This document shows positions 28,492-38,551 of a DNA stretch of 64,000 nt, in pieces. Numbering within the stretch: position 1 is the first letter of the stretch; each line of letters starts with the position of its first letter. The DNA is from Rhodospirillales bacterium BBD 1991-14 (GTDB lineage: Bacteria > Pseudomonadota > Alphaproteobacteria > Kiloniellales > Kiloniellaceae). The stretch is from the NCBI GenBank assembly GCA_001657395.1, contig LYSY01000001.1:1054001-1118000 (forward strand), in the 5' to 3' direction. Below the pieces are notes generated by a model. The model worked only from the letters and a program-made list of their open reading frames with translations, was not told the origin of the DNA and ran no database searches. A program made the translations under genes and the position numbers.

Positions 28492-28627
28492 GCTGTTTTT
28501 GACCCGTGCCTTACGAATAACCGATTAAAACGATTCCAGCATAGGCGCTAGTCCGCTGGGCGCCAAGTCTAAGAATACGGCTGCTGCCGCCTGCGGACGG
28601 CTTGCTTGGAGAGCCGAGAACCGGCAG

Positions 28628-29005
28628 CTACTGCTGCTCTCCAGGAGCCTCGGGGGCCTCGGGCTCGCTTGCCTCCGCCGGCGTCTCCACTGCCGGCGCC
28701 GCACCGAGCCCCTGCTCTGCAGCCGTTGGGATAACGAGGTTATCCGACTCGACAATGTCGTCTTCCGGTTCGTCCTGCTCGCTCTGCTTCTGCAGGCCGG
28801 TGATCAGGGAGTCACCCAGGGCATCAAGGCTGATCGTCTGGTCGGCGATCTCCCGCAGGGCCACGACCGGGTTCTTGTCATTGTCCCTGTCCAAGGTCAG
28901 CGGCGCACCGGAAGAGATGTCCCGCGCGCGCTGGGCGGCCTTCATGACCAACTCAAAGCGGTTGGGAACCTGTAGAACGCAGTCTTCGACCGTTACCCGT
29001 GCCAT
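28628..29005 (-). CDS. rpoZ: RNA polymerase omega subunit
   Basis: Omega helps assemble RNA polymerase and binds ppGpp in many proteobacteria. The N-terminal ~60 residues are the conserved core ([20 protein letters not shown], then [15 protein letters not shown]). The C-terminal half is a Glu/Pro/Ala-rich acidic tail, long but common in alphaproteobacteria. The ATG at 29005 gives 125 aa and is preceded by GAGAGG. It sits directly upstream of rsh, the usual rpoZ-rsh pair. Confidence 0.94.
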   Translation of the reverse strand: MARVTVEDCVLQVPNRFELVMKAAQRARDISSGAPLTLDRDNDKNPVVALREIADQTISLDALGDSLITGLQKQSEQDEPEDDIVESDNLVIPTAAEQGLGAAPAVETPAEASEPEAPEAPGEQQ

Positions 29006-29133
29006 CTGTGGCAACCTCTCTGAAGGGAACCGACAAATCTGCCCGACATTTGCCGAGGCCGCGGGAATATATGGCCCGAACAGCGCCTTTACAACCCTTC
29101 TGCACCGAAAATAAACACACCAAAATAATGTTA

Positions 29134-29664
29134 TTAAAGAATGCGCTTTACCGCTCGGCTGTCGGGTAGCCGCGCCAGCATCTCTGCCGGCGTTTCGCCC
29201 GTGACCGGATGACGCCAGTTCGGCACCAGTTCCATCAACGGTTTTAGGACAAAGGCCCTTTCTGCAATCCGAGGATGCGGCAGGACCAGTGCTGAGCCCT
29301 CCTCCGTTCGCCTGCTTCCATAAGCCAGAAGATCGAGATCCAGGATCCGGCTTTCGTTCCTTCGCCGCCGGATCCTGCCGAACCGCCGTTCAACGTCATG
29401 GAGGCGCCCCAGCAGGTCCTCCGCCTGCAGGTCGCCCGCCACGCAGGCGGCTCCGTTCACATACCAAGGTTGATCCGATGCAGGGACAGGTGCAGAGCGG
29501 TACCAGGAACTGCACTGGACCACCGCGATGCCGTGGTCCGGCAGGGCCGCCACCGCGGCCTCCAGAGCGTTCTGCGGCGACCCGTGTTCCGGGCTCTCGA
29601 GGTTGGATCCAAGCGCGATGAGGATCACCTCGCCGCCCGCCTTGCTATGATTCTCTTGCGACAT
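29134..29664 (-). CDS. folK: 2-amino-4-hydroxy-6-hydroxymethyldihydropteridine pyrophosphokinase
   Basis: FolK transfers pyrophosphate from ATP to 6-hydroxymethyl-7,8-dihydropterin in folate synthesis. The 176-residue protein shows IALGSN near the N-terminus, SSWYRSAPV, and the catalytic [13 protein letters not shown] and [16 protein letters not shown] motifs. The usual RWGPR before LDLDLL reads RRRNESR here, a modest variation. It is divergent from the NYN-domain gene, with a 149-bp shared upstream region. Confidence 0.93.
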   Translation of the reverse strand: MSQENHSKAGGEVILIALGSNLESPEHGSPQNALEAAVAALPDHGIAVVQCSSWYRSAPVPASDQPWYVNGAACVAGDLQAEDLLGRLHDVERRFGRIRRRRNESRILDLDLLAYGSRRTEEGSALVLPHPRIAERAFVLKPLMELVPNWRHPVTGETPAEMLARLPDSRAVKRIL

Positions 29665-29813
29665 CTCGGGGACGGCATAAATCTATGGCGAAGAAAATGC
29701 GATTGATTTCTTCAGTTTGATGGATCTCGCGTGTAGATTGATGCTGACATCCCGGTTTGGAAAAGATGCCTAGGCAGCATTAGTGAAACAGTATTCCGTT
29801 CGGAAGGATTGTT

Positions 29814-30449
29814 ATGAACCTCTATGACCAGGAACGGGTCGCATTATTCATTGACGGCGCAAACCTCTACGCCACCGCACGGTCTCTGGGCTTTGATATC
29901 GACTATAAGCGACTGCTCGATGTATTCAATGGGCGTTGTAATTTAGTACGCGCACTCTATTACACTGCACTTATAGAAGATCAAGAATACTCACCGATCC
30001 GCCCCCTGGTAGACTGGCTGGACTACAATGGCTATACTATGGTCACGAAGCCGACCAAGGAGTTCACTGACGCTGCGGGCCGGCGCAAAGTCAAAGGCAA
30101 TATGGACATCGAACTCGCGGTGGACATGATGGAAATGGTCGACCGTCTGGACCATATCGTCTTGTTTTCGGGCGATGGCGACTTCAGGCGCCTCGTAGAG
30201 GCCGTCCAAAGGCGCGGTTGCAGGGTTACCGTCGTCTCGACGATCAGATCGCAGCCCCCGATGATCGCGGACGAGCTGCGCCGCCAGGCCGATACCTTTG
30301 TGGACCTTGCCGACCTGCAGTCGCAGATCGCGAGACAGTTGCCGGGCGATCGGGCCCGTGCCGGCGAGCGTCTGCGTCAGGACGGATACGAAGACGACCA
30401 TTTCTCGGATGACGACGACGGCGACTATTTCGAAGACGAGGCTGTCTAG
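29814..30449 (+). CDS. NYN domain (LabA/DUF88-like) protein, putative RNase
   Basis: This 211-residue protein of the NYN/PIN-like nuclease superfamily has the metal-binding acidic residues in the usual places: FIDGANLY near residue 13, KGNMDIELAVDMM (~97-110) and LFSGDGDFRRLV (~120-132). The C-terminus is an acidic tail rich in D/E. It probably cleaves RNA, but no substrate is known for this group. The 5' part is AT-richer than its neighbours. The family-5 UDG gene starts 20 bp downstream. Confidence 0.85.
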   Translation: MNLYDQERVALFIDGANLYATARSLGFDIDYKRLLDVFNGRCNLVRALYYTALIEDQEYSPIRPLVDWLDYNGYTMVTKPTKEFTDAAGRRKVKGNMDIELAVDMMEMVDRLDHIVLFSGDGDFRRLVEAVQRRGCRVTVVSTIRSQPPMIADELRRQADTFVDLADLQSQIARQLPGDRARAGERLRQDGYEDDHFSDDDDGDYFEDEAV

Positions 30450-30469
30450 CCTGCATCCGGGGTTCAACC

Positions 30470-31117
30470 ATGTTCTCAGAGCCACCGCCGGATTGCGCGC
30501 GCTGCCCTCGGCTGGTCGAATACAGAGACGCCAATAAGCGGAGCTTTCCCGACTTTCACAATGCCCCGGTGCCGGCTTTCGGCCCGCTGGGCGCCCGTCT
30601 CTTGATCGTCGGCCTGGCGCCCGGACTGAAGGGGGCCAACCAGACCGGCAGGCCGTTTACCGGAGACTATGCCGGTGATCTCCTTTACGAGACCTTATGC
30701 AAGTTCGGCTTTGCGAGGGGACGCTACGGCCGAAATGCCGAGGACGGCCTCAGTCTCCAAGACTGCAGAATCACGAATGCGGTCCGTTGCGTTCCTCCGG
30801 AGAACAAGCCGACCGGCGCAGAAGGCAAAAACTGCCGCCCCTTCCTGGAAGCCGAAATCCGGCAGATGGACCGGCTTCGGGTCGTCTTGTGCTTGGGGGG
30901 GCTGTCGCATGCGGCGGTGCTCACCACCCTTGGCCAGCGCAAGGCCCTTTTCCCCTTCGGCCATGGCCACCTGCATGAAATCGACAACCTGCTGGTCGCG
31001 GACAGCTACCACTGCTCCAGATACAACACCAACACCGGCCGGCTTACAGTGGACATGTTTGAACAGGTGTTCGAAAGCATCTGCGAACGCCTATCCGCGC
31101 TCCCGCAACAGCTTTGA
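30470..31117 (+). CDS. Family 5 uracil-DNA glycosylase (UDGb type)
   Basis: This iron-sulfur uracil-DNA glycosylase removes uracil and, in some members, hypoxanthine from DNA. Motif 1 [22 protein letters not shown], with no acidic residue in the active-site position, and motif 3 [12 protein letters not shown] are typical of family 5 rather than family 4. Cluster cysteines are likely C10/C13 (CARC) and two in the CRITNAVRC segment. Its 3' end overlaps the convergent smpB gene by 27 bp. Confidence 0.88.
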   Translation: MFSEPPPDCARCPRLVEYRDANKRSFPDFHNAPVPAFGPLGARLLIVGLAPGLKGANQTGRPFTGDYAGDLLYETLCKFGFARGRYGRNAEDGLSLQDCRITNAVRCVPPENKPTGAEGKNCRPFLEAEIRQMDRLRVVLCLGGLSHAAVLTTLGQRKALFPFGHGHLHEIDNLLVADSYHCSRYNTNTGRLTVDMFEQVFESICERLSALPQQL

Positions 31118-31555
31118 TTTTCGCCGCTCCCACTCGCGAGACTTGATGCTCTCCCGCTTGTCGGCCTTACGGCGCCCTTTCGCGAGGCCCACCTCGAGTT
31201 TGGCGCGCCCTCTTGGGTTGAAGTAGATCGATAGCGGAACCAGGGTATAGCCCTCCCGGCGTACCTGACCGACCAGCTTGGCCAGTTCCCGCTTGTGGAC
31301 CAGCAGCTTTCGCAGACGTCGGGGCTGATGATTGTTATAGGTGGCGGCAAGGTACTCAGGTATGTGCGCGCCCTGGAGAAACAGCTCCCCGGATCGCTCA
31401 CTCACGTAGGCTTCGCCAATCGATGCACGCCCGGCACGCAGGGACTTCACCTCGCTGCCGGTCAGCACCAAACCGGCCTCGAAGGTTTCCTCGATCTGGA
31501 AATCGCGCCGTGCCCGTCGGTTCTGGGCGGCGATCTGCTTCGCGCCCTGCGTCAT
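31091..31555 (-). CDS. smpB: SsrA-binding protein SmpB
   Basis: SmpB binds tmRNA and brings it to stalled ribosomes. The 154-residue protein shows [30 protein letters not shown], and the C-terminal basic helix [18 protein letters not shown] that enters the mRNA channel. It is encoded 20 bp after dapA, the frequent alphaproteobacterial pair. No ssrA gene was found in the window. Confidence 0.95.
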   Translation of the reverse strand: MTQGAKQIAAQNRRARRDFQIEETFEAGLVLTGSEVKSLRAGRASIGEAYVSERSGELFLQGAHIPEYLAATYNNHQPRRLRKLLVHKRELAKLVGQVRREGYTLVPLSIYFNPRGRAKLEVGLAKGRRKADKRESIKSREWERRKSKLLRERG

Positions 31556-31575
31556 TGCTCAGTGGGTCCTCGGAA

Positions 31576-32463
31576 CTAGTTGAGCAACCCGGCGTGAACC
31601 ATAGCGGTCTTGACCTTGGCCTCGGTTTCGGGACGGACCGAGACCATGGGCAAACGGAGTTCGTTTTCGCATTGCCCCAGCAGAGACGCGGCGAACTTCA
31701 CCGGCGCCGGGCTCGATTCTTCGAACAGCGCTTTGTGGAGCGGCATGAGCCGGCTGTTCACTTCCTCGACCCTGTCGAGGTCCCGGCGCCTCCAGGCGGC
31801 ATGGAGCTCAGCGCACAGGCGGGGCGCCACATTCGAGGTCACCGAGATACACCCATGTCCGCCCTGTGCCAGAAACGGCACGATCGTCGCGTCTTCGCCG
31901 GAGAGCTGCGCGAAGTCCTCGCCGATCGCCGCCTTCGTCAACGCCGGACGCACCAGATCCGCCGTAGCATCCTTGACACCCACAATGTTCGGCAACTCAG
32001 CCAGGCGCTGCATGGTTTCAACCGTCATATCGACAATGCACCGGCCCGGAATGTTGTATATCAGGATCGGAAAGTCGGCGGCATCATGGATGGCGCGGTA
32101 ATGCTGGTAGAGCCCCTCTTGGGTCGGCTTGTTGTAGTAGGGCGTTACCACCAATGCGGCATCCGCCCCGGCCTCCTTCGCGTGTACGGTCAGTTGGATG
32201 GCTTCATCCGTGGAATTGGATCCAGTACCGGCAATGACCGGCACGCGCCCTTTTGCCACTTCAACGCAGAGCGCCGTCACCCGCATGTCCTCGTCATGGC
32301 TCAGGGTCGGAGACTCGCCGGTTGTTCCGCAAGGCACCAGGGCCTCGGTCCCCTCGCCGATCTGCCACTCAACGAAGTTCTGGAACGCGCCTTCGTCCAC
32401 CCTGCCGTCGCGAAATGGGGTGAGGAGCGCAGTGATGGATCCCGAAAACATTGGGCCCGACAT
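31576..32463 (-). CDS. dapA: 4-hydroxy-tetrahydrodipicolinate synthase
   Basis: DapA condenses pyruvate with aspartate semialdehyde in lysine/diaminopimelate synthesis. The 295-residue TIM barrel contains GTTGESPTLSHDE, the catalytic tyrosine in PILIYNIPGR and the Schiff-base lysine in NIVGVKDAT. I chose the ATG at 32463 (AAGGG upstream; another ATG at 32451) rather than the open frame to 32634, because the family begins at MFSGSITALLTPF. It is divergent from the lytic transglycosylase gene. Confidence 0.94.
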   Translation of the reverse strand: MSGPMFSGSITALLTPFRDGRVDEGAFQNFVEWQIGEGTEALVPCGTTGESPTLSHDEDMRVTALCVEVAKGRVPVIAGTGSNSTDEAIQLTVHAKEAGADAALVVTPYYNKPTQEGLYQHYRAIHDAADFPILIYNIPGRCIVDMTVETMQRLAELPNIVGVKDATADLVRPALTKAAIGEDFAQLSGEDATIVPFLAQGGHGCISVTSNVAPRLCAELHAAWRRRDLDRVEEVNSRLMPLHKALFEESSPAPVKFAASLLGQCENELRLPMVSVRPETEAKVKTAMVHAGLLN

Positions 32464-32645
32464 AGTGAAAACCCTTAGACTCTCTTGGTTCAGCGGCCCG
32501 CGGGACGGGGTGTCCGCGGTGAGGGCAGACCATAACCGCTGGCGTTGGTCGGAGCAAGAAGGGCCGGTGGGGGCGCCATGCCAGAATGCTGGATTCCCGA
32601 GCGCCATCTCTCTAGCATTGGTGCAACGCTTCAAGAGGGGACGCC

Positions 32646-34634
32646 ATGAGGTCAGGTGAGATGGTCAGGGTGCCCGGGCTCCTTCTGAGCATTCTGGTCT
32701 CGCTCCTTTTCCTTTCCGACGCCGCCCTTGCCGAAACGCTCCCCGCTCCTCTCTCGACAGAGGATCAGGTTCTTTATCGCGAAGCGATACAACTGGTCAG
32801 AAACGGACGTAACGGGGCCGGTCTTCGCCTCGCCAGACAGGGTACCAGTCCTCTGGCTGCGAAGGTCGTCGATTGGATCGACCTGACCCGCCGGGACAGC
32901 GATCGCTCCTTTTCCGACCTTGAAGCCTTCCTCCGCGCAAACCCTCGATGGCCGGGCCGTTTCCAGCTCTACCGGAACGCCGAGCCCGCGCTGCCGGTGG
33001 ACTGGGCGCCGGAGCGGGTTCTTGCCTGGTTCGGAACACGCCCTCCGATTACCGGCGAAGGCGCAACCGCATACATCCTCGCGCATCAACAGCTAGGGCG
33101 CACAGCCACTGTCGAGGAGATGGTGCCCCTGCTTTGGGTTTCGTTGGACTTCAGACAAAGCGAAGAGGTCCGTTTCCACAGCCTCTTCAAGGCCTTCCTG
33201 ACGCCGGAAGACGAACGGCGGCGGCTGGAACGCCTCCTGTGGGACCGCCGCACCGCGGCAGCAAATCGTCAGTTGCGGCGCGTGGATAGCGGGCACCGAT
33301 ACCTCGCGCAGGCCCGGATCGCCCTCTACGGCAACAAACCTGGCGTGGATGCCGCAATCAGAAGAGTTCCGGCCCAGCTTCAGAGCGACGAGGGCCTGCT
33401 CTACGAGCGCGCCGCCTGGCGCCAGCGACGCAATCGCTTTGACGGTGTCGTCGAGATCCTCAATCAGGCACCGACGCAAGGTGACCATCTGGCAAGCTGG
33501 TGGCGCCTTCGGAAATGGGCGTTCTGGCGCGCTCTTGATCGTTCGCAGCACAGACTCGCCTACCAGGTTGCCAGCCGCCACGGACAAAGCGAGGGCCTCG
33601 GGTTTGCCGAAGGGGAATGGCTGTCGGGCTGGATCACTTTGGCTTACCTCGACCAGCCTGCCGTCGCCTTTCGCCACTTCGAACGCCTCCACTCCGGGGT
33701 CAGTTCCCCGATCAGCAGAGCGCGCGGCGCATTCTGGGCGGCGGAGGCTCAAAGTCGCCTTGGCAATGTCGAAGACGCTCGAAAATGGTACGGAGTTGCG
33801 TCAGACCACTCCACCACCTTCTACGGCCAGATCGCTTCCCAGAGAATAGGCTCGGCCAGTCTTGCAGATCTCAAGACACCCGCCCCGCTGTCGCCTGCCG
33901 AGAAATCGGCATTCCGCGACCGCGAGCTTGTGAAGGCTATCGCAATCCTCGGTCACTTGGATGAAACCAGATTGCAGCAGCAGTTCATTGCCCGCCTGCG
34001 GCAGGACGCCAAGACGGAGGCCGACTTTCACCTTATCGTGGATTTGGCGGCCTCGCTCGGCCGGCAGGAGGTGGCGCTTCGGACCGCGAAGCTGGCGCTG
34101 CGGCGGGGGATCGACCTCGGCTCCCTGCTCTACCCGAAGCGCGCGCTATCGGGGCCAGACACCCCTGAGCCCGCTCTCGTTCTCGCGCTGATGCGTCAGG
34201 AGAGTGAGTTCTATACAAGGGCCAGAAGCCCTGTGGGTGCACTCGGCCTGATGCAGTTGATGCCGGCAACGGCAAGACAGACGGCGCGCGGCATCGGGCT
34301 TTCCTACGACAGAGGCCGGTTGACGGATGACCCCGACTACAACATCGCGTTGGGGCGCGCCTATCTGGCGGAACTCCTGGAGCGGTTCGACGGCTCGTAC
34401 ATTCTGGCCTTGGCGGCTTACAATGCCGGTCCTTCACGTGCGGAGCGCTGGATCTCCCAGTTCGGCGACCCTCGCTTGCCTTCCGTTGACCCGATCCTGT
34501 GGGTCGAGCGGATTCCTTTCGCGGAAACCCGGAACTATGTACAACGGATTCTGGAGACGCTGACTATCTACAGACAGATGGAAGGCTCAGCGAGCAGGCC
34601 ATGGGCCCTGAAGGTTTCCCCGCTCGGTTCCTAG
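32646..34634 (+). CDS. Lytic murein transglycosylase, Slt70-like
   Basis: This periplasmic enzyme cleaves the MurNAc-GlcNAc bond with 1,6-anhydro product formation. It has a signal peptide (residues ~8-30, cut after LAEA-type sequence), then a long alpha-superhelical U/L-domain (~35-480), then a goose-lysozyme-like SLT domain with catalytic E519 in ALMRQESEFY, followed by GLMQLMPATA and LAAYNAGPSRA. At 662 aa it is Slt70-sized. An alternative ATG lies 15 bp downstream. Confidence 0.93.
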   Translation: MRSGEMVRVPGLLLSILVSLLFLSDAALAETLPAPLSTEDQVLYREAIQLVRNGRNGAGLRLARQGTSPLAAKVVDWIDLTRRDSDRSFSDLEAFLRANPRWPGRFQLYRNAEPALPVDWAPERVLAWFGTRPPITGEGATAYILAHQQLGRTATVEEMVPLLWVSLDFRQSEEVRFHSLFKAFLTPEDERRRLERLLWDRRTAAANRQLRRVDSGHRYLAQARIALYGNKPGVDAAIRRVPAQLQSDEGLLYERAAWRQRRNRFDGVVEILNQAPTQGDHLASWWRLRKWAFWRALDRSQHRLAYQVASRHGQSEGLGFAEGEWLSGWITLAYLDQPAVAFRHFERLHSGVSSPISRARGAFWAAEAQSRLGNVEDARKWYGVASDHSTTFYGQIASQRIGSASLADLKTPAPLSPAEKSAFRDRELVKAIAILGHLDETRLQQQFIARLRQDAKTEADFHLIVDLAASLGRQEVALRTAKLALRRGIDLGSLLYPKRALSGPDTPEPALVLALMRQESEFYTRARSPVGALGLMQLMPATARQTARGIGLSYDRGRLTDDPDYNIALGRAYLAELLERFDGSYILALAAYNAGPSRAERWISQFGDPRLPSVDPILWVERIPFAETRNYVQRILETLTIYRQMEGSASRPWALKVSPLGS

Positions 34635-34699
34635 AAAGTCCAGAAACGCATGCGGTTGTGATCGGACGACGCCCATGTCGCGCATGAAGGAGCACCACT

Positions 34700-35398
34700 G
34701 TGGCATCAGATAACAAGGCCCGCTTCAAAGGGATAACGGCCTGCGTCTTTGACGCCTACGGGACGCTCTTCGATGTGCACTCGGCAATCCGTCACGGCGG
34801 AGAGGAGCTTGGAGACAGGGCGGCTGAGGTATCCGAACTCTGGCGCCAGAAACAACTGGAGTACACCTGGCTACGCAGCCTTATGGGCGCCCACGCCGAC
34901 TTCTGGCAAGTGACTGCGGAAAGCCTGGAGTTCGCCCTCTCCGCAACGGGGACCGGGAATGCCGACCTTCATCGGAGGCTGATGGAGCTTTACCTGACGC
35001 TCGACGCCTATCCGGAGGTCAAGACGACTTTGGAGGCACTAAAGAACGCAGGCTTGGCCACTGCAATTCTCTCCAACGGCAGCCCGAAGATGCTGGATGC
35101 AGCGGTCCAATCGGCCGGACTTCAGCCCGTTCTCGATCTGGCGCTTTCTGTCGAAGAGGTCGGAATCTACAAGCCGGACTCGCGTGTCTACCAGCTTGCC
35201 GTCGATCGCCTTGACACGCAGCGGGAAAACATCTGCTTTCTCTCAAGCAATGGCTGGGACGCACGCGGCGCAGCGCACTTTGGCTTCCACGTCGCGTGGG
35301 TAAACCGCTTCCAAAGAGAGCCGGATCGCCTGCCCGGTGAACTGGGCGCTACAATCAGCACGCTCGCCGAACTCCCACCCTTGCTGGGTATTGGCTAA
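34700..35398 (+). CDS. Haloacid dehalogenase type II (HAD superfamily)
   Basis: This 232-residue HAD hydrolase starts with GTG at 34700 (AAGGAG 6 nt upstream). The nucleophile motif is FDAYGTLFDV near residue 16; then SNGSPKML (motif II) and YKPDSRVYQLA (motif III lysine). FLSSNGWDARGAAHFGF is characteristic of L-2-haloacid dehalogenases. It would hydrolyse short 2-halo acids to 2-hydroxy acids, but this subgroup also holds enzymes with other substrates. Confidence 0.85.
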   Translation: MASDNKARFKGITACVFDAYGTLFDVHSAIRHGGEELGDRAAEVSELWRQKQLEYTWLRSLMGAHADFWQVTAESLEFALSATGTGNADLHRRLMELYLTLDAYPEVKTTLEALKNAGLATAILSNGSPKMLDAAVQSAGLQPVLDLALSVEEVGIYKPDSRVYQLAVDRLDTQRENICFLSSNGWDARGAAHFGFHVAWVNRFQREPDRLPGELGATISTLAELPPLLGIG

Positions 35399-35407
35399 CC
35401 GCTCCAG

Positions 35408-36472
35408 GTGCCTCGGCGACATCACCGCGACCAAGAAAGACGATGCCCTTTGCCTGATACAACGACTGCGACCCGATTTGATAACGTCCCCGCGTTCGAC
35501 GACGTTCTGCGTGCGGCCGAGCGCTTGCGCGGCTGGGCGGCCGTGACTCCGTTGTTGGAATCCACCGCCCTGAACGAGTTGGCTGGCGGCAGGATCCTGC
35601 TTAAGGCAGAGTCGCTTCAGCGAACCGGATCCTTTAAGTTTCGTGGCGCCTTTAATCGGATCTCCCAGATTCCGAAAGCCCTCCACAGGAATGGCGTGGT
35701 CGCCTTCTCCTCTGGAAACCACGCACAGGGCGTCGCCGCCGCTGCCGCCATACTTGGGCTTCCGGCTGTAATCGTGATGCCGAGAGATGCCCCGAAGATC
35801 AAGATTGAGAACACAAAGGGTTATGGGGCCGAAGTCGTCCTTTATGACCGCCTGACGGAGCCCCGCGAAGAGATCGGCGACCGCCTCTGTGAGGAACGAG
35901 GCGCCACACTCGTACGGCCTTACGACGACGGCGGAATCATCGCCGGCCAGGGAACCTGCGGATTGGAAATCGCCCGCCAGGCAGAAACCCTGGGCGCAAG
36001 ACCGGACACACTGCTGGTCTGCTGCGGCGGAGGGGGACTGACGGCCGGCTGCGCAGTCGCTTTCGAACGCCTGCTGCCCGACGCCGGCGTGATGACCGTC
36101 GAACCGGCTCACTACGACGACACCAGACGCTCCCTCGAAGCAGGAAAGATCCTGCCCAATCAGGGCGCAGAGGGATCAATCTGCGATGCCCTCCTGGCGC
36201 CGCAACCGGGAACGCTCACCTTTGCGGCCAACCAAGCCCGTGTGAGGGGCGGCTTGGCCGTAACCGACCAGGAAGTGAAGGCCGCGATGGCTTTCGCCTT
36301 CCGCGTCCTCAAGCTGGTCGTGGAGCCAGGCGGGGCCGTCTGCTTGGCGGCGGTCCTTGCAGGCAAGATCGACTGCGCCGGCCGGACAGTCGCTTTGACC
36401 CTGTCCGGCGGAAACGTTGATCCCGGTCTCTTTCGCTCTGTCCTCGAAGAACAGGGCGACTGCAGCCCTTAG
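35408..36472 (+). CDS. PLP-dependent threonine/serine dehydratase
   Basis: This fold-type II PLP enzyme has Schiff-base lysine K77 (354-aa numbering) in GSFKFRGAFNR, then SSGNHAQGVA and the loop CCGGGGLTAG. It lacks an ACT domain, unlike the threonine ammonia-lyase near position 3,800, so it is more like serine/threonine dehydratase, serine racemase or hydroxyaspartate ammonia-lyase. The GTG at 35408 has a poor RBS; an in-frame TTG at 35450 is a credible alternative, giving 340 aa. The stop overlaps the convergent bactofilin stop by 4 bp. Confidence 0.85.
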   Translation: MPRRHHRDQERRCPLPDTTTATRFDNVPAFDDVLRAAERLRGWAAVTPLLESTALNELAGGRILLKAESLQRTGSFKFRGAFNRISQIPKALHRNGVVAFSSGNHAQGVAAAAAILGLPAVIVMPRDAPKIKIENTKGYGAEVVLYDRLTEPREEIGDRLCEERGATLVRPYDDGGIIAGQGTCGLEIARQAETLGARPDTLLVCCGGGGLTAGCAVAFERLLPDAGVMTVEPAHYDDTRRSLEAGKILPNQGAEGSICDALLAPQPGTLTFAANQARVRGGLAVTDQEVKAAMAFAFRVLKLVVEPGGAVCLAAVLAGKIDCAGRTVALTLSGGNVDPGLFRSVLEEQGDCSP

Positions 36473-36963
36473 CTCGCGAGAGGCTTGCTGGTCTGGGAGC
36501 CGCCGCTGCCGCTCGACGCTGTCGGCGCCGGCGTGACGTTGCTGGTACCACCGGAGGAACGGCTCGCACCTTCAAGCCGCTTGATGTTGCCCTCGATGAA
36601 GGCACCCGCCTCAATGGCCAGGCTGTCATGGATGATGTCGCCGATCACACGAGCTGACTTCGCCATAACGACAGATTTTGCCTTTACGGCACCATCGATG
36701 GTTCCGCAGATCCGCACGGCATCGCAGCTGATGTGGCCCTTGACCTGAGCCCCCTCTCCGACGGTGAGGGTTGCGCTGTCGATGTCACCTTCGACAAAGC
36801 CATCCACCTGGATGTCGCCGTCGCTTCTCAGGTTGCCGGTTATCTTCAGATCGGCGCTGATGATCGAAGGCACACCACTGTTGGCGGGGCTTCGCTTTGG
36901 CTCCGTGCTGGTGGGCGTTACAGCTTCGGGGCTACCACTGGTCTCTTTAGTCTTTGAAAACAT
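36469..36963 (-). CDS. Bactofilin family cytoskeletal protein
   Basis: This is a polymer-forming right-handed beta-helix protein. Residues ~30-130 hold the DUF583 core with repeating hydrophobic-glycine turns (LRSDGDIQVDGFVEGDI, then SCDAVRICGTIDG). It is flanked by disordered Ser/Thr/Pro-rich ends. Bactofilins localise cell-wall enzymes. Its 5' end overlaps the M23 peptidase gene by 17 bp, a conserved pairing in proteobacteria that suggests a shared role in cell shape. Confidence 0.92.
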   Translation of the reverse strand: MFSKTKETSGSPEAVTPTSTEPKRSPANSGVPSIISADLKITGNLRSDGDIQVDGFVEGDIDSATLTVGEGAQVKGHISCDAVRICGTIDGAVKAKSVVMAKSARVIGDIIHDSLAIEAGAFIEGNIKRLEGASRSSGGTSNVTPAPTASSGSGGSQTSKPLAS

Positions 36964-38551
36964 GCTTGCCTGCCGTCAAGAACTTCATGGGGTTGAGCGG
37001 AGCGCCGTTATAGCGCACTTCGTAATGTAAGTGTGGACCGGTGCTGCGGCCGGAAGAGCCGACAAGCCCGATCTTCTCGCGATTAGCTACCGACTGTCCT
37101 GATTTGACAAGAATCTTTTTAAGGTGGGCGTAACGCGTTCGAATGCCGTGGCCGTGATCAATCTCGATCATGCGACCGAAGGGCCCACTCCAGCCGGCAT
37201 AGGTGACCGTTCCTGGTGCTGTCGAGTAGATGGGCGCCTTCGTGCGCGCCCGGAAATCCAATCCGCGATGGTACGCCATGCGCCCATTCAGCGGATCTTT
37301 GCGCTTGCCGTAGCCGCTGCTGATGGAATAGCTGTCCAGCGGAACCGTCAGCGGCAGCGTACGCATTATCTTCTGTAATGCATTCCAACGATTTAGGCGT
37401 AGATCTAGAAGCGAGAGGGCAATCTCGAGCTCCGCATCGCCATTGAAATCGCCTGAGTAGTCGCCGGCGATGAAAGGACCGCCCTGAGAGGCGCCGCTGC
37501 CCTCAACACGTGCCAGCAGGTCCTCAACTTTCAGGCCTGTCATCGCAACCGTGCGTTCGATACTGTCGACCCCAAGCTCCGTGCGGTCGCGCAAACGTTC
37601 CACAATGCTGTGTTGTGCAGCGCGCAGATCCGACATCCTTTGGCGCGCGTCCACAAGCTCACCCTGCAGACCGGATTTGTCGTCTGCCAGGCCGTCGCCC
37701 CGATGAATAGCCGTCTCCAGCGACTGCTCCAGCGCTGAGATCTGTCGATCCAGTCCGTCTTCGCGGTTGGCTGCGAGCATCAGTTGAGATTCCAGGACCC
37801 GGATCTCGTCTCGGAACTGTCCCCCAGTCGTTTCCGCTGCTTCCCGCTCTCGCTGTGCTGTCATCACCTGCGAACGGAGGTCCGCGACCGTGGCTTCAAG
37901 CTGGCGTCTCGCCGTATCGGACTGCGTCAGTTCGCTTTCAAGATCCTGCAGCCTCTGACCCAGCATGCGGTGTGCTTCAGCCGCCTGTCCGCCCTCCGGA
38001 CTGTCGTCCACCAGAATGGAGCGCATGGACTGAACGCGTGCACGAAGAGCTTGGTCGCGCTCCAGAATGGCCTCGAGCTCGGAACCGAAACGCTCAGCCT
38101 TCGATCCCAGTCCGGCCCGGGCCGCCACGACCCTGGTCTCTTCGGCCGCGGTCTTTCTGAGGTTCTCCTCGATGCGGGCAAGCGCTTCCTCGCCCTGCAC
38201 ACCGTCGCGCAGCGCCGAGAGCAGGTAAGCCTGGTTGTCTTCAAGAGAGCCGGCAATGCGCGCGAACTGCTGGTGGTACTCTGCGACTTCGCTCAGGAGA
38301 GAAAAGTAATCGAGCTTCTGTTGTTCGATTTCGTCGTCCTTGCCTGCGATGGTGTATTCCTGCAGAACAAAACCGCCGCTCGCAGCGAGCGTCCAAACAA
38401 GAAACAGGACGACAGCACACATGCCGGCTTGTTGTGTGCGAACCGAGAGCCGCAGGACTGTGACTCGGTCGTGGGCACGGAGAATCAGCTCCCGCGGCAC
38501 GAAAAACGCGCCGAGCTTTGCCTCTACCCTGCTTCTCAGGCCCTGCAGCAT
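36947..38551 (-). CDS. M23 family metallopeptidase with coiled-coil region, membrane-anchored
   Basis: This 534-aa protein has one membrane helix (residues ~43-65), a long periplasmic coiled coil (~75-320), and a C-terminal LytM/M23 zinc peptidase domain (~415-525) with HRGLDF and the HLHYE motif. It probably cuts peptidoglycan cross-bridges or activates another hydrolase. The bactofilin gene overlaps its 3' end by 17 bp, so the two are translationally coupled and transcribed leftward. Confidence 0.92.
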   Translation of the reverse strand: MLQGLRSRVEAKLGAFFVPRELILRAHDRVTVLRLSVRTQQAGMCAVVLFLVWTLAASGGFVLQEYTIAGKDDEIEQQKLDYFSLLSEVAEYHQQFARIAGSLEDNQAYLLSALRDGVQGEEALARIEENLRKTAAEETRVVAARAGLGSKAERFGSELEAILERDQALRARVQSMRSILVDDSPEGGQAAEAHRMLGQRLQDLESELTQSDTARRQLEATVADLRSQVMTAQREREAAETTGGQFRDEIRVLESQLMLAANREDGLDRQISALEQSLETAIHRGDGLADDKSGLQGELVDARQRMSDLRAAQHSIVERLRDRTELGVDSIERTVAMTGLKVEDLLARVEGSGASQGGPFIAGDYSGDFNGDAELEIALSLLDLRLNRWNALQKIMRTLPLTVPLDSYSISSGYGKRKDPLNGRMAYHRGLDFRARTKAPIYSTAPGTVTYAGWSGPFGRMIEIDHGHGIRTRYAHLKKILVKSGQSVANREKIGLVGSSGRSTGPHLHYEVRYNGAPLNPMKFLTAGKHVFKD

